The notes under the pieces are model-generated. The model made no database searches and had not been told where the DNA came from. It saw nothing but the letters and a program-made list of their open reading frames with translations. Source: BOG-908 sp963751795 (GTDB lineage: Bacteria > Pseudomonadota > Alphaproteobacteria > Acetobacterales > Acetobacteraceae). Taken from it: 64,000 bases of DNA. Made by a program: the position numbers and the translations under genes. Below, piece by piece: positions 19,217 through 28,341 of the stretch (positions are counted from its first letter, which is position 1; every line of letters starts with the position of its first letter). The DNA is taken from contig CAVVVI010000004.1 of NCBI GenBank assembly GCA_963751795.1, positions 1,426,001 through 1,490,000 on the forward strand. Direction: 5' to 3'.

Positions 19217-21000
19217 TTACTGGAACGGATAATACCGGAAGCTCAGCAGGACGATGTTCTCGTCCGTCTGCGGCGTGCGGCCCTCGCCCTGGAACACGCT
19301 GCGATGCGTGTAGGAGTACCTGCCCGCCAACCTGGAACGTGCCGTATTGGCCCTTCAGGAACTTGTAATAGGCGCCAACCGTGCCCTGCACGATGCCTGA
19401 CGTGTTCGCGGTGCACGGCGCGGTAGACGGCGAGAGCTCCACTTCGCAGCCGACGTTCGAGTAGGCCGGGTTGCCGTAACCATAGGCTGTCAGCTTGCCG
19501 CCGTTCTCGGCGTTGAAGTAGCGGCGATGGATCTGCTCGGTGCCGAGATAGCCATACACGTCCAGCTTCGGATCGGGATGGCCGATGAGGCCGATGAGCG
19601 CCTGGTATTCCGGCAGCGGCGCAGGCTTGCCGTCCGATCCGATGGTCGAGTCGGGCGAGCTGCGCCGGGCCGTAGCGGCCGAGGCCGGTGCCGATGATGC
19701 CGTTCACCTGGGCGTCCAGCAGCTTCGGGATGATGTGCACGAGTGCCGAGGCGCCGCCGCCGCCGCCGATTTCGGTGTTGCTCTGGCCGGTGCCGAGCTG
19801 GCTCACGCGGTCGTGGAACACGCGGCCGATGCCGAAGCCTTCGAAATGGGCCACGTTGTAGTCGGCGGTCAGCTTGGCCACCACGTCCGGCGCCACGTCG
19901 TTGCTGAAATTGCCGGTCGCCGTCGCGGCCGAAGTGGTGCAGACCGACGTCGCCTTGCCCGCCACGATCGTCGTCGTCACCGCGGTGCACGCGTTCACGG
20001 CGGTGTTCGAGCCGGTGCCCAGGCTGCCTGTGCCGGGGTTGGTGGCGTTCAGGCTGCCCAGTGCGCTCGGGATCGTGGCGTTCGCGTAAACCGCCTGCGG
20101 GTTCTCGAACGAAATCGCGGCCCAGTACTGGCCTTGCAGGAAGCTCTTGGCGAACCGGACCTGCGACTGACGGGCATAGGTGAAGCCCGGCACGTAGTTC
20201 TGGTCGATCGTCAGCGGCAGGTTCACCAGCGCGGGATCGACGCCTACCTTGCCCATCGTCAGCAGCGTGAAGGTCTGGCCGGCCAGGAACTCGAAGCCGA
20301 GATCCTTGCGGTCGTAGGTGAAGTAGCCTTCGCGGATACGCGGCTCGAAACCGTTCGTCTGGTTCGAATTGGAAGTGGGCGAGCCGCCCTGGAAGTCGAT
20401 AGCGACGAAGGCGCGCAGCTTGGTGTTCTCGTCCGGGTTGGCCATGGCGGCCACCGAGAGGCGCGTGCCGCGCGCCGTCTCGCGGAACTCGTTCTCATGA
20501 TAGAGCGGGCTGTTGCGGAACGGGATCGCGCTGCTGAAATTGGACGAAAGGTCGGTAACCTCGTTGCGCGACCTGAAGATGGTCGATGCGTCGATATAGC
20601 CGCCGAGCTGCACCGACACGCCACCGATCTGGAACGTGCCCGGCGGCATCTTGGGCGGGGTTTCCACGCGGCTGAGGACGACCGAACCGGAGGACGAGCC
20701 GGGTGCCGCCGGCACCAGCGCGTAGCCGGCCGGGATCTGCGGCATCACCGGCGCGGCCTGCGAGACGGGCGGCGTGTAGGCCCGCTCCTGGCGCGCGTCG
20801 CGCAGCTCGCGGTCGCGCTGGGCGGCCTGCTGCTTCATGTGCTTCAACTCGGCCTGCAGCGCCTGGATCTGGCGTTCGATCGAACTCAGGCTGGTGCCGG
20901 AAGCCTGGGCCCGGGCGGGGGTTGCAGCGGACAGCGCGGCGACTGTCAGGGACAGGGAAGTCGCCAGCAGCAGGGCCGAGCGAGGCGAAGCGGATGACAT
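19217..21000 (-). pseudogene. Outer-membrane porin with two frameshifts
   Basis: An outer-membrane barrel of ~590 residues if repaired. The start is the ATG at 21000, preceded by GGAGG, and opens a signal peptide (MSSASPRSALLLATSLSLTV). A coiled coil (SIERQIQALQAELKHMKQQ) precedes the barrel. The frame continues to about 19650 (after NGIIGTGLGRYGPAQ). It then shifts to a frame reading SPDSTIGSDGKPAPLPEYQ and later LGTEQIHRRYFNAENGG. Near 19323 it shifts again to YSYTHRSVFQGEGRTP and a natural aromatic end YYPFQ before a TAA at 19217. Both shifts equal one extra base. Either the gene is decayed or the assembly has two errors. Same style as the porin at 9584. Confidence 0.85.
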
Positions 21001-21129
21001 AAGGCAACCTCCGATCGTGACTTTTTGGCGCGGTGTGTGGGCGCGAGTTCGGGGTATAATATTAAAACTCAGACTGTTATGACATTTCAGCGTCAAAGCC
21101 GCAGTTGGGCCGGCCTTGTTGCAGTGTTG

Positions 21130-22062
21130 TCACGCCGGCCCGGTTGGAACGCTGAAGGCCCGCCCGGGCGGGGCGGTGACGAAATCGATGAACGCCCGCA
21201 GCGGGGCCGGCACGAGGCGCCGCCCGGAGTAATAGAGGAACGGTCCGGAGAAGGACGGCCACCAGGGCTCAAGCACAGGCTGCAGGGCGAGGCTGTCGAG
21301 ATACGGCCGTAGCCAATCCTCGAACAGGGTGACGATGCCGACGCCCGCCACCGCCGCGTCCACGGCCAGGTCGGTTGCACCGCCGACGCTGACGAGCAGC
21401 GGGCCCCTTGGCTCCACCCGCACCGTCTCGCCGTCGCGTTCGAACTCCCAGTCCAGCATGGCACCGCTGGCGAACCGGCCGCGCAAGCAAGCATGGCCCA
21501 GCAGGTCGCGGGGATGTTCCGGCATTGGATGACGGCGGAGATAGGCCGGCGCGGCGGCCGTGGCGAAGCGCTGGATGCGCGGCCCGATCGGAACGGCAAT
21601 CATGTCCTGCTCCAACCGCTCATCGTAGCGGATGCCTGCGTCGCACCCGACCGCCAGCACATCGATGAAGCTGTCCTCCGCCGTGATCTCCATCTGGATA
21701 TCGGGGTAGGCCGCCAGGAAGGGCGGCACGATCCGCGGCAGCACCAGCCGGGCCGCGCTGACCGGAACGTTGAGCCGGAGCGTGCCCGCCGGCCGGTCGC
21801 GAAAGCCGTTCACCACGTCTAGGGCGGCATCCACCTCGGCCAGCGCCGGGCCGAGCCGCTCCAGCAGGCGCGCGCCGGCCTCGGTCGGACGTACGCTGCG
21901 GGTCGTGCGGTGGAACAGCCGGACGCCGAGCCTGGCTTCGAGCCGGCGCACCGCCTCGCTCAGGCTGGAGGCACTGGTGCCGGCCGCGCGCGCCCCGTCG
22001 CGAAAACCCTTGGCCTGGGCCACGGCGAGGAAGGCCCTGACGTCGCTGAGATCAGCCTCCAT
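21130..22062 (-). CDS. LysR-family transcriptional regulator
   Basis: A 310-residue LysR regulator. The N-terminal winged helix is typical (DVRAFLAVAQAKGFRDGARA, then SLSEAVRRLEARLGVRLFHR and TTRSVRPTEAGARLLERL, residues ~7-75). The rest is the effector-binding fold, with GTLRLNVPVSAARLVLPRIV and a second lobe. It is divergent from the PdxI-like reductase with about 90 bases between them, the classic arrangement for regulation of the neighbour; redox or aldehyde signals are common for such pairs. Effector unknown. Confidence 0.9.
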   Translation of the reverse strand: MEADLSDVRAFLAVAQAKGFRDGARAAGTSASSLSEAVRRLEARLGVRLFHRTTRSVRPTEAGARLLERLGPALAEVDAALDVVNGFRDRPAGTLRLNVPVSAARLVLPRIVPPFLAAYPDIQMEITAEDSFIDVLAVGCDAGIRYDERLEQDMIAVPIGPRIQRFATAAAPAYLRRHPMPEHPRDLLGHACLRGRFASGAMLDWEFERDGETVRVEPRGPLLVSVGGATDLAVDAAVAGVGIVTLFEDWLRPYLDSLALQPVLEPWWPSFSGPFLYYSGRRLVPAPLRAFIDFVTAPPGRAFSVPTGPA

Positions 22063-22152
22063 TGTTCGCTCGTCCGCACAGGGCGTGCGGATTGTACAGC
22101 CTTATCGCGCACGGCAGAAGCCGCCAGCTATGGCGTGTCACAAAGGAGAACG

Positions 22153-23046
22153 ATGATGACCGACATTAGCGCGGCTGGCAGCTTTCAGCTCGGCGACCGC
22201 AAGGTGGGACGGCTGGGCTACGGCGCGATGCAACTTGCCGGCCCCGGCGTGTTCGGCCCGCCCAGCGACCGCGCGGCAGCCCTGGCCGTTCTTCGCGAAG
22301 CGGTCGCGCGCGGGGTGACCCATATCGATACCAGCGACTTCTATGGCCCGCATGTCACTAACGGGCTGATCCGCGAAGCGTTGGCGCCTTATCCCGATAC
22401 GCTAACCATCGTCACCAAAGTCGGCGCCCGGCGGGACGAGAAAGGCGGCTGGCTGCCGGCATTCGGGCGCGAGGCGCTGGTGCAGGCCGTGCACGACAAT
22501 CTGCGCAACCTCGGCCTGGAGAGGCTGGAGGTGGTCAACCTACGCAGCATGTACGATGCGCATGGCCCGGCGGAAGGATCGATCGAGGCGCCGCTGACGG
22601 TCTTGGCCGAACTGCAGGAGCAGGGCCTGATCCGCCACATCGGGCTCAGCAACGTGACACCCACACAGGTCGCCGAGGGCCGCCGCCTTTGTGCCATCGC
22701 CTGCGTGCAGAACCACTACAACCTGGCCCATCGCAGCGACGACGCGCTGATCGACGATCTCGCACGCGACGGCATCGCCTACGTGCCGTTCTTTCCCCTC
22801 GGCGGCTTCAGCCCGCTGCAATCCTCGGCCCTGTCCGACGTGGGCAAGCAACTGGATGCCACGCCGATGCAGGTTGCCCTCGCCTGGCTGCTGCGCCGGT
22901 CACCCAATATCCTGCTTATCCCGGGCACCTCGTCGCTGGCGCATCTGCGGGAGAACCTGGCGGCCGCTGAGCTCGGCTTGCCGGGTACGGTGATGCCCGT
23001 GCTGGACCGCGTTGGTGAGGCGGCGGCGGCCGGTCAGAAGCCGTAG
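22153..23046 (+). CDS. pdxI: Aldo/keto reductase, PdxI-like (YdbC type)
   Basis: A 297-residue NAD(P)H-dependent aldo/keto reductase. HIDTSDFYGPHVTN supplies the catalytic Asp and Tyr and IVTKVGARRDEKG the Lys. The usual catalytic His position is in VVNLRSMYD, an Arg variant. VLAELQEQGLIRHIGLSNVTP and GIAYVPFFPLGGFSPLQSS match what I recall of the E. coli YdbC subgroup, identified as pyridoxal reductase PdxI. Predicted role: reduction of pyridoxal to pyridoxine in vitamin B6 salvage, though activity on other aldehydes is possible. A strong AAAGGAGA precedes the ATGATG. The stop overlaps that of the convergent TonB receptor by 13 bases. Confidence 0.75.
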   Translation: MMTDISAAGSFQLGDRKVGRLGYGAMQLAGPGVFGPPSDRAAALAVLREAVARGVTHIDTSDFYGPHVTNGLIREALAPYPDTLTIVTKVGARRDEKGGWLPAFGREALVQAVHDNLRNLGLERLEVVNLRSMYDAHGPAEGSIEAPLTVLAELQEQGLIRHIGLSNVTPTQVAEGRRLCAIACVQNHYNLAHRSDDALIDDLARDGIAYVPFFPLGGFSPLQSSALSDVGKQLDATPMQVALAWLLRRSPNILLIPGTSSLAHLRENLAAAELGLPGTVMPVLDRVGEAAAAGQKP

Positions 23047-26000
23047 CGCATGCCGAACGTGATGGTGCGGCCGTACGCACTGTAACCGGCACCGACGCTG
23101 CTGCTGGTGCCAGTGGTGCCGCTGGCCCACACCTCGTCGGGGTTGCCGTTCAGATAGGTGCGCACGATTGAATTGGTGAGGTTGCGGCCCTCCACATAGA
23201 CCCTCAGCTGTTTGTTGACGTTGTAGGCCGCCGTGCCCGTCACCCAATCATAATGCTTGGCCAGCGCCGGCTGCCCGGTAACCTCCGTGAACGTCTGATA
23301 GACGAACGGGCTGGTGTAATCCCACGACACGCTGATCGAGACCGGGCCCTTCTCGTAGAAGGGATTGATCGAGAAGGTTGTGGGCGACACGCCGGCGACC
23401 GGGCCTGCATTTTGGCCGCCGATGACGGTGCGGCTCCAGGTGTGGGTGAACTCCGCGCGGATGCCGAGGCCGATGGGCAGAAGGTGCTGCCAGTTGATCT
23501 CGATGCCGTAAACCGACGACGTGTCGCCGTTGACCGGCCGGATCACGCTGAACGGCAGCGGCGCGCAGGGCAGCCCGTTGAAGCAGCCGACAGCGCCGAT
23601 ATCGACGTTGTTCGTCTGCGCCGTCGTGATATCGTTCCGCAAATCCTTGTTGAAGAACGCTACCGACAGCAATGCGCTGGGCCGGTAATACCACTCCAGC
23701 GAAAGATCCTCCTGCCACGCTTTGATCGGCTGCAGGCCGGCATTGCCTGCGTAGATCAGCTGATATTGCTGGTTCAGCGCGTTGTTGGTGGCAGTGGGCG
23801 CCAGCTGGTTCAGGTTGGGGCGCGCGATCACCTCGGCGCCGGCAAGCCGCAGCTGCAGATCGTGGGTGATGTGGTAATTCACGTTCGCCGAAGGCAGCGG
23901 GAGCGTGTAGCTGCCCTTTTCCGATAGCGGCGTGATGGGCGAGTATTGCACCACGCCAGCATTCGTCGGGTTGGCGGTGTCGGCCACCGTCACAGAGACG
24001 ATGTTGTTGACCGACGTGGTCGCCAACGTTTGCGTGTGCACGAGCCGCAAGCCGACATTGGCTGACCAGCGATCGCCACCGAACGCCGCCTGGGTGTAGG
24101 CCGATGTCGTCTTCTCATGCACGCGATAGGAGTTGATGGCGTTGTAGCGCGGCAAGGAATTGGCGAACAGGTAGGTGCCGGTGCCGGCGGTGTAGTTCGG
24201 CGTGCCATCCAGCTTGCGCAGACCCGCCAGAAGCGCCGGCGCGTTGATCAGAACCTGCGTGTGCGGAAAACTGCCGCCTGAGGACGAGAAGTAGTTCGGG
24301 AAGTTGAACGTGGATATGACGTTGGCGCCCAAGGTGGCAAAGCTGATCGGACCTGGCTGACCCGGCAACGTGTTGTAGAGCGAGCTATACTGGTTGGAGC
24401 CGTTATCCCAATCGTTGCTGATATCCGTCCGGCTCTTCGTGCGATCGCTCTCATAGACGCCGACATCGATATGACGAAGGATACTGTCGTCGAAGATGTA
24501 GCTGGCATCCGCCTTGCCGGCGGTGATCGCGTCGTTGATCGAATAGCCGGACAGCCCGACATAGTGCGTGCTCCACAGCGCTTGGCTATTCAGCGCGCCG
24601 GACGCCAGCGATTTCGCGTAGTCCTTGCCGTTCGGCAGGGTAACGGCAAGGTTGGGCAAAGCGTTCGGGTTTGCAGCGAACGTCAGCGTGTCCTGGTTGT
24701 AGGGCGTCGGCGAGACCAGGCCGGCAGTGACGAAATTGTCCGTGCCGCCTTCGGGCCGGTTGGCTTCCGAGCGATACACGTCGGCCGACACCAAGATGTG
24801 CTCGGTCGGCTCCCAGCGGACATTCAGGCCGCCCACATAGGTGCTGACCCGGCGATCGATGGTCTGGTTGATCACCTCGGGCACGAAGTTGCTGGCCTTG
24901 AACCTGGTGATGTAGCCGTTGCGCACCGTCACGTTGGACCATTCGGGGTTGCCGTTCTGGTCGTAGGAGAAATCGGGGTAGTAGGATTGGTTATAGGCGA
25001 CCTGCGGGTCGTTCAGCTTGGTATAGAGCCCGTCGAGTGTGACGCGCAGCGAGTCCGTGGGCCGCCACTCGAGCGAGTCCGTGAAGGCGATGCGCTCTTT
25101 TTGATCGACGACGGAGCCGAGCGAAATGCAGCATAGCCCGACAACGGGCTTGGCGCCGGGCGGAGCGGGTGCGCCAGGTGTAGGCGGCGGCGGCCAGACG
25201 CCGGGATTATTCGGATCGTAGGTGGCGTAGTTCAGCGCATCGGTGCGGAACTTCTGATCGGAATAGACGACGCCGAACAGATTGCCCAGAGTGCCGGACG
25301 GGTTGGTGTCGCTGACGAAGCCGGAGACCTTGTAGCCGCCGTACTGCGACATGTCGTTGTAATTGCCTTCGGCGCGGACGACGGCGTGCAGGCCGGGATG
25401 GTCGAAAGCGCGGGCCGCGCGCAAATTGACGGTGCCGCCGATGCTGCCCTCCAGCGCCGAAGCCTGCGGCGATTTCAGGACGTCGGCGCCCGAAATCACG
25501 TCGGCCGGCAGGATATCGAACGCGAAGTCGCGGCCGTCATCGTCGGTTGCGAGCAGCCGGTCGTTCAGAGTGGTGATGTTGTAGGCCGACCCCAGCCCGC
25601 GGACGCTGACATACTGGCCCTCGCCACCGGTGGTGCGGTTGATGGTGATGCCGGTGATGTGCTGCAGAGAGTCGGCAACGTCGCTATCCGGAAAACGGCC
25701 GAGCTCGGTGGAGTTGATCGAGTCGAGAACCACGTCGGAGTCGCGCTTCACGCGGATCGACTTGTTCAGGCTGCCCCGGATGCCGGTGACCACGATGTTT
25801 TCCATGGCACCCTTGGCGGTGGTGTTTGAACCCGTGTCGAGCGCGCCGTTCGCCGTGCCGGGCGGCACCACCGCGCCGGTGGCGGCCGAAGCGTTGGTGG
25901 CGGGGGTCGTTACCTTGACGGGCTTGGTCTTCGCGCGAGCGGCCTGCGGCGGGGGCGGCGCGCCGGCCGAGCTGTCCACGACCTGGCCGTGGCCTTGCCT

Positions 26001-26066
26001 GGCGATGAGCAACGCCACCAGACTGACGCCCGCCACGATCTGTCTGCGCCGCTGCTTATCTCGCAT
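23034..26066 (-). CDS. TonB-dependent receptor (Xanthomonas/Caulobacter type)
   Basis: A 1010-residue outer-membrane receptor. Signal peptide near residues 1-28, a Pro/Ala-rich spacer, then a TonB-box-like ENIVVTGIRGSL near residue 90. The plug domain includes SDVADSLQHITGITINR, GEGQYVSVRGLGSAYNITTLN and ADVLKSPQASALEGSIGGTVN. The barrel ends in GYSAYGRTITFGMRYGF with a terminal Phe. The length and plug motifs fit the TonB-Xanth-Caul subfamily, often carbohydrate-linked. It is divergent from the DeoR-family regulator and beside the galactosaminide operon, so it probably imports an oligosaccharide or amino-sugar glycan fragment. Substrate inferred from context only. Confidence 0.88.
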   Translation of the reverse strand: MRDKQRRRQIVAGVSLVALLIARQGHGQVVDSSAGAPPPPQAARAKTKPVKVTTPATNASAATGAVVPPGTANGALDTGSNTTAKGAMENIVVTGIRGSLNKSIRVKRDSDVVLDSINSTELGRFPDSDVADSLQHITGITINRTTGGEGQYVSVRGLGSAYNITTLNDRLLATDDDGRDFAFDILPADVISGADVLKSPQASALEGSIGGTVNLRAARAFDHPGLHAVVRAEGNYNDMSQYGGYKVSGFVSDTNPSGTLGNLFGVVYSDQKFRTDALNYATYDPNNPGVWPPPPTPGAPAPPGAKPVVGLCCISLGSVVDQKERIAFTDSLEWRPTDSLRVTLDGLYTKLNDPQVAYNQSYYPDFSYDQNGNPEWSNVTVRNGYITRFKASNFVPEVINQTIDRRVSTYVGGLNVRWEPTEHILVSADVYRSEANRPEGGTDNFVTAGLVSPTPYNQDTLTFAANPNALPNLAVTLPNGKDYAKSLASGALNSQALWSTHYVGLSGYSINDAITAGKADASYIFDDSILRHIDVGVYESDRTKSRTDISNDWDNGSNQYSSLYNTLPGQPGPISFATLGANVISTFNFPNYFSSSGGSFPHTQVLINAPALLAGLRKLDGTPNYTAGTGTYLFANSLPRYNAINSYRVHEKTTSAYTQAAFGGDRWSANVGLRLVHTQTLATTSVNNIVSVTVADTANPTNAGVVQYSPITPLSEKGSYTLPLPSANVNYHITHDLQLRLAGAEVIARPNLNQLAPTATNNALNQQYQLIYAGNAGLQPIKAWQEDLSLEWYYRPSALLSVAFFNKDLRNDITTAQTNNVDIGAVGCFNGLPCAPLPFSVIRPVNGDTSSVYGIEINWQHLLPIGLGIRAEFTHTWSRTVIGGQNAGPVAGVSPTTFSINPFYEKGPVSISVSWDYTSPFVYQTFTEVTGQPALAKHYDWVTGTAAYNVNKQLRVYVEGRNLTNSIVRTYLNGNPDEVWASGTTGTSSSVGAGYSAYGRTITFGMRYGF

Positions 26067-26116
26067 CGAGTGGCCCCCGCCGGTTCTTATCAGAAACGAT
26101 GTCCCCTCGGGGCATG

Positions 26117-26164
26117 GTTTCGGTATATTCGTAGTTGGCCCGGTTTGGCCCTGTCAACCGAAAC
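26117..26164. promoter_or_regulatory. Candidate operator in the TonB receptor/regulator divergent promoter
   Basis: GTTTCGGT at 26117-26124 is mirrored by ACCGAAAC at 26157-26164. A TATATTC that could serve as a -10 begins at 26124, just after the left half-site. Both halves lie between the divergent TonB receptor and DeoR-type regulator. A related GAAAC/GTTTC pair precedes the alpha-galactosidase gene, suggesting the same regulator acts on both. Inference. Confidence 0.45.
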
Positions 26165-26239
26165 TAAATGAACCTAAGAACGAGGCAAATTGATGCGATT
26201 GACGCATCGCGGTAAGAGTGTGCGCGCAGGGAGGTCGGC

Positions 26240-27019
26240 TTGGCTGCAACGAGAGACACCAGCGAACGCCGGCAGCTGATCAGTGCGCTGGTCCGTGATC
26301 GCGGCAGCGTTCAGGTAGCGCCATTGGCGGTGCGTTTCGGCGTGTCCACACAGACGATCCGCAAGGATCTGCGCTATTTGACATCCCACGGCGTGGCCCA
26401 GCGCTCCTATGGCGGCGCGATCGCCGCCGGCGCGGTCAACGTTACCGCCGAGCCGGCCTTGGACGCCAAGCGGGCGATCCGGATCGAGGAAAAGCGGCGG
26501 ATCGGCCAGGCGGCAGCTTCCATCATCCGCGCTGGCGACTCGGTCGGCCTGGATGCCGGCACGACCACACTGGAAATCGCGCGCTGCCTGCCCGATGAGG
26601 ACGGCCTGACTGTCCTGACCAACGATCTGGACATCCTGGTCGAGCTGGCGCGCAAGGAACGGGTGAACGTGGTCGTTCTGGGCGGCGCCCTGCGGCGCAA
26701 GAACATGGCCTTCTACGGCACACAGACGATCAGCGCGCTGGAGCAGCTGCGCATCGACAAGCTGTTCCTGGGCGTGGATGGCTTCGACATCGATTGCGGC
26801 ATCACCACGCACCACGAGCCGGAAGCCATCCTGAACCGCAAAATGGTGCAGGCGGCGCGACAGGTGATCGCGGTGACCGACCGCTCCAAGTTCGGCCGCG
26901 TGTGCCTGCACCGGATCATCGACCTTGCCGATCTGGACGACCTGATCACGGACGGGCCCCTGCCGGACGACATCGCCGTTGCAGGACGGCATTTCGGCTT
27001 CCGCATCCAGATCACCTAG
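26240..27019 (+). CDS. DeoR/GlpR-family regulator (AgaR-like)
   Basis: A 259-residue DeoR-family regulator. The N-terminal helix-turn-helix (residues ~9-60) reads ERRQLISALVRDRGSVQVAP then LAVRFGVSTQTIRKDLRYLT. The sugar-phosphate sensor contains GLDAGTTTLEIARCL, LTVLTNDLDILVEL, KLFLGVDGFDIDCGITTHHE and VTDRSKFGR. Length is normal. A TTG start is needed: GGGAGG at 26229-26234 lies about 5 bases before it. The regulator is divergent from the TonB receptor and near the AgaS/GatZ/kinase operon. In GalNAc pathways of other proteobacteria an AgaR of this family represses the genes; the same role is inferred here. Confidence 0.82.
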   Translation: MAATRDTSERRQLISALVRDRGSVQVAPLAVRFGVSTQTIRKDLRYLTSHGVAQRSYGGAIAAGAVNVTAEPALDAKRAIRIEEKRRIGQAAASIIRAGDSVGLDAGTTTLEIARCLPDEDGLTVLTNDLDILVELARKERVNVVVLGGALRRKNMAFYGTQTISALEQLRIDKLFLGVDGFDIDCGITTHHEPEAILNRKMVQAARQVIAVTDRSKFGRVCLHRIIDLADLDDLITDGPLPDDIAVAGRHFGFRIQIT

Positions 27020-27078
27020 CTGGCTGACCACGCGGTCGCTGATTAGTACCGGGTCGGACAACGCCACCGAGCGAGGCG

Positions 27079-28197
27079 CTATCTGCCCGCAAACACCCGC
27101 TGCGCGTTGCCGTAGTAGATCTTGTCGATTACCGCGCGGGGTAGCGCTAACCCGGCCGTGTCGGCCTTGATCGCATCGACATACTGGTGCAGCGGCGTTG
27201 CCAGATACCGCCAGTCCGAGCGCCAGGTGGTGTCCGCCTCATGGCTGAAATCCGGCTCCGCCGGCGGGTTCTGCGCGCGCAGGCCGGGCGCTGCGGGCTC
27301 GTGCGTCAGGTCGGTGCCGTAGAGCAGCCGGTCCTGGTATTTGATCATGAACTCGCGCACGTGACGCGGATCGGCGTTCGACTGGCCCTGCAGCTGGGTC
27401 ATGCGCGCCGCCATGTCCACGTTGGCGTTGGGGAACCGGTCGAGAAAACGGGCCAGCACATCGACGTTCCACTCTAGGCTCGCGAGGTGCGCGCCGACGA
27501 AAGACAGCCGGGGATGGCGGGCGAGGAAGCGGTCGCGCGCCGCCATCAGCGCCTCGTAGCTCGGCTCCTTGGGGTGGAGATACATGTAGTATTCAGGATG
27601 CTCGCGAAAATAGCTGCGGTCGTTTTCCGTCGTCATCTGATCCAGCGGCAACCAGCAATTCTTCGGCTCTCCCTGATGGGCGATCAGCGGCACATGCTTG
27701 GCCTCGAGATGCGCCATGACGGGATCGAACCGCGCATCGTCTAGGAACACACGGTGGCCTTGCGTGTCGGTCGCCACCATGCCGACATTCTTCCACACCT
27801 TCACCGCCTGGGCGCCGGCCGCCAACCCGGCGTCGATCGTGCGAATGGCGGCCGCGCTCCAGCCGGGCGAACCGAAACCAGCCATGCTGAAGGTCGTGGC
27901 GAAATGGTAGGCCGACCGGTCGGCCGCATGTTCCGCGATGGTGATCCGCGCTTGCGCCGCAATGGGCGGGAAGTCCGGATAATCCGTGTTGATCGACAGG
28001 ATCTCGAAATTGTCGCGATGGGCGACGCGCAGGAGCTGGCCGTCCGGCACGTTGTCATGCACGTGGGCATCGAATTTGTGCAGCCTGGTGAAGTCTGCCT
28101 CGGTATACGGTAGCTCGGGTGTCGCCGCCAATGCGCCGGGTGGGACCAGGGCAATACCCAGGGCGGTGACGAGGCAAAGCCGGCGTGGTGTCAGCAT
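27079..28197 (-). CDS. Secreted amidohydrolase-family protein
   Basis: A 372-residue exported amidohydrolase. A signal peptide covers about residues 1-25 (LCLVTALGIALVPPGALA). The metal-site motifs are FDAHVHDN (HxH), PLIAHQGEP, SFVGAHLASLEW and a DRLLYGTDL Asp. This resembles the amidohydrolase 2 group, which includes decarboxylases and lactonases, so it is probably not the cytosolic GlcNAc/GalNAc-6-phosphate deacetylase. The ATG at 28197 has GGAGAG 8 bases upstream. It is convergent with the regulator and divergent from the alpha-galactosidase gene, sharing its regulatory region. Role in the glycan locus unknown, possibly periplasmic deacylation. Confidence 0.75.
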   Translation of the reverse strand: MLTPRRLCLVTALGIALVPPGALAATPELPYTEADFTRLHKFDAHVHDNVPDGQLLRVAHRDNFEILSINTDYPDFPPIAAQARITIAEHAADRSAYHFATTFSMAGFGSPGWSAAAIRTIDAGLAAGAQAVKVWKNVGMVATDTQGHRVFLDDARFDPVMAHLEAKHVPLIAHQGEPKNCWLPLDQMTTENDRSYFREHPEYYMYLHPKEPSYEALMAARDRFLARHPRLSFVGAHLASLEWNVDVLARFLDRFPNANVDMAARMTQLQGQSNADPRHVREFMIKYQDRLLYGTDLTHEPAAPGLRAQNPPAEPDFSHEADTTWRSDWRYLATPLHQYVDAIKADTAGLALPRAVIDKIYYGNAQRVFAGR

Positions 28198-28227
28198 GTC
28201 CAGCACTCTCCGGCTTTGAAAGACAAC

Positions 28228-28248
28228 GAAACCTCAATGTTGCGTTTC
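28228..28248. promoter_or_regulatory. Candidate operator before the alpha-galactosidase operon
   Basis: GAAAC at 28228-28232 and GTTTC at 28244-28248 form an inverted pair between the divergent amidohydrolase and alpha-galactosidase genes. The half-sites resemble those at 26117-26164. The motif is short, so chance is a real possibility. Confidence 0.35.
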
Positions 28249-28341
28249 TGATTGCCTTCCCGGGATGGGACGTGCAAGCTGTTTCCGCGGTTGGGCGTCC
28301 ACGGGGGCGGCTCTGCGCTGTGATGGAGTGGAGTGGCGCGC

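Noticed and set aside
19585..20997. 470-codon plus-strand frame
   Set aside because: Antisense to the porin; the porin has a signal peptide, RBS and family motifs, this has none.
27079..28197. NagA/AgaA-type sugar deacetylase
   Set aside because: It has a signal peptide and amidohydrolase-2-like motifs, so it is unlikely to be the cytosolic phosphosugar deacetylase.
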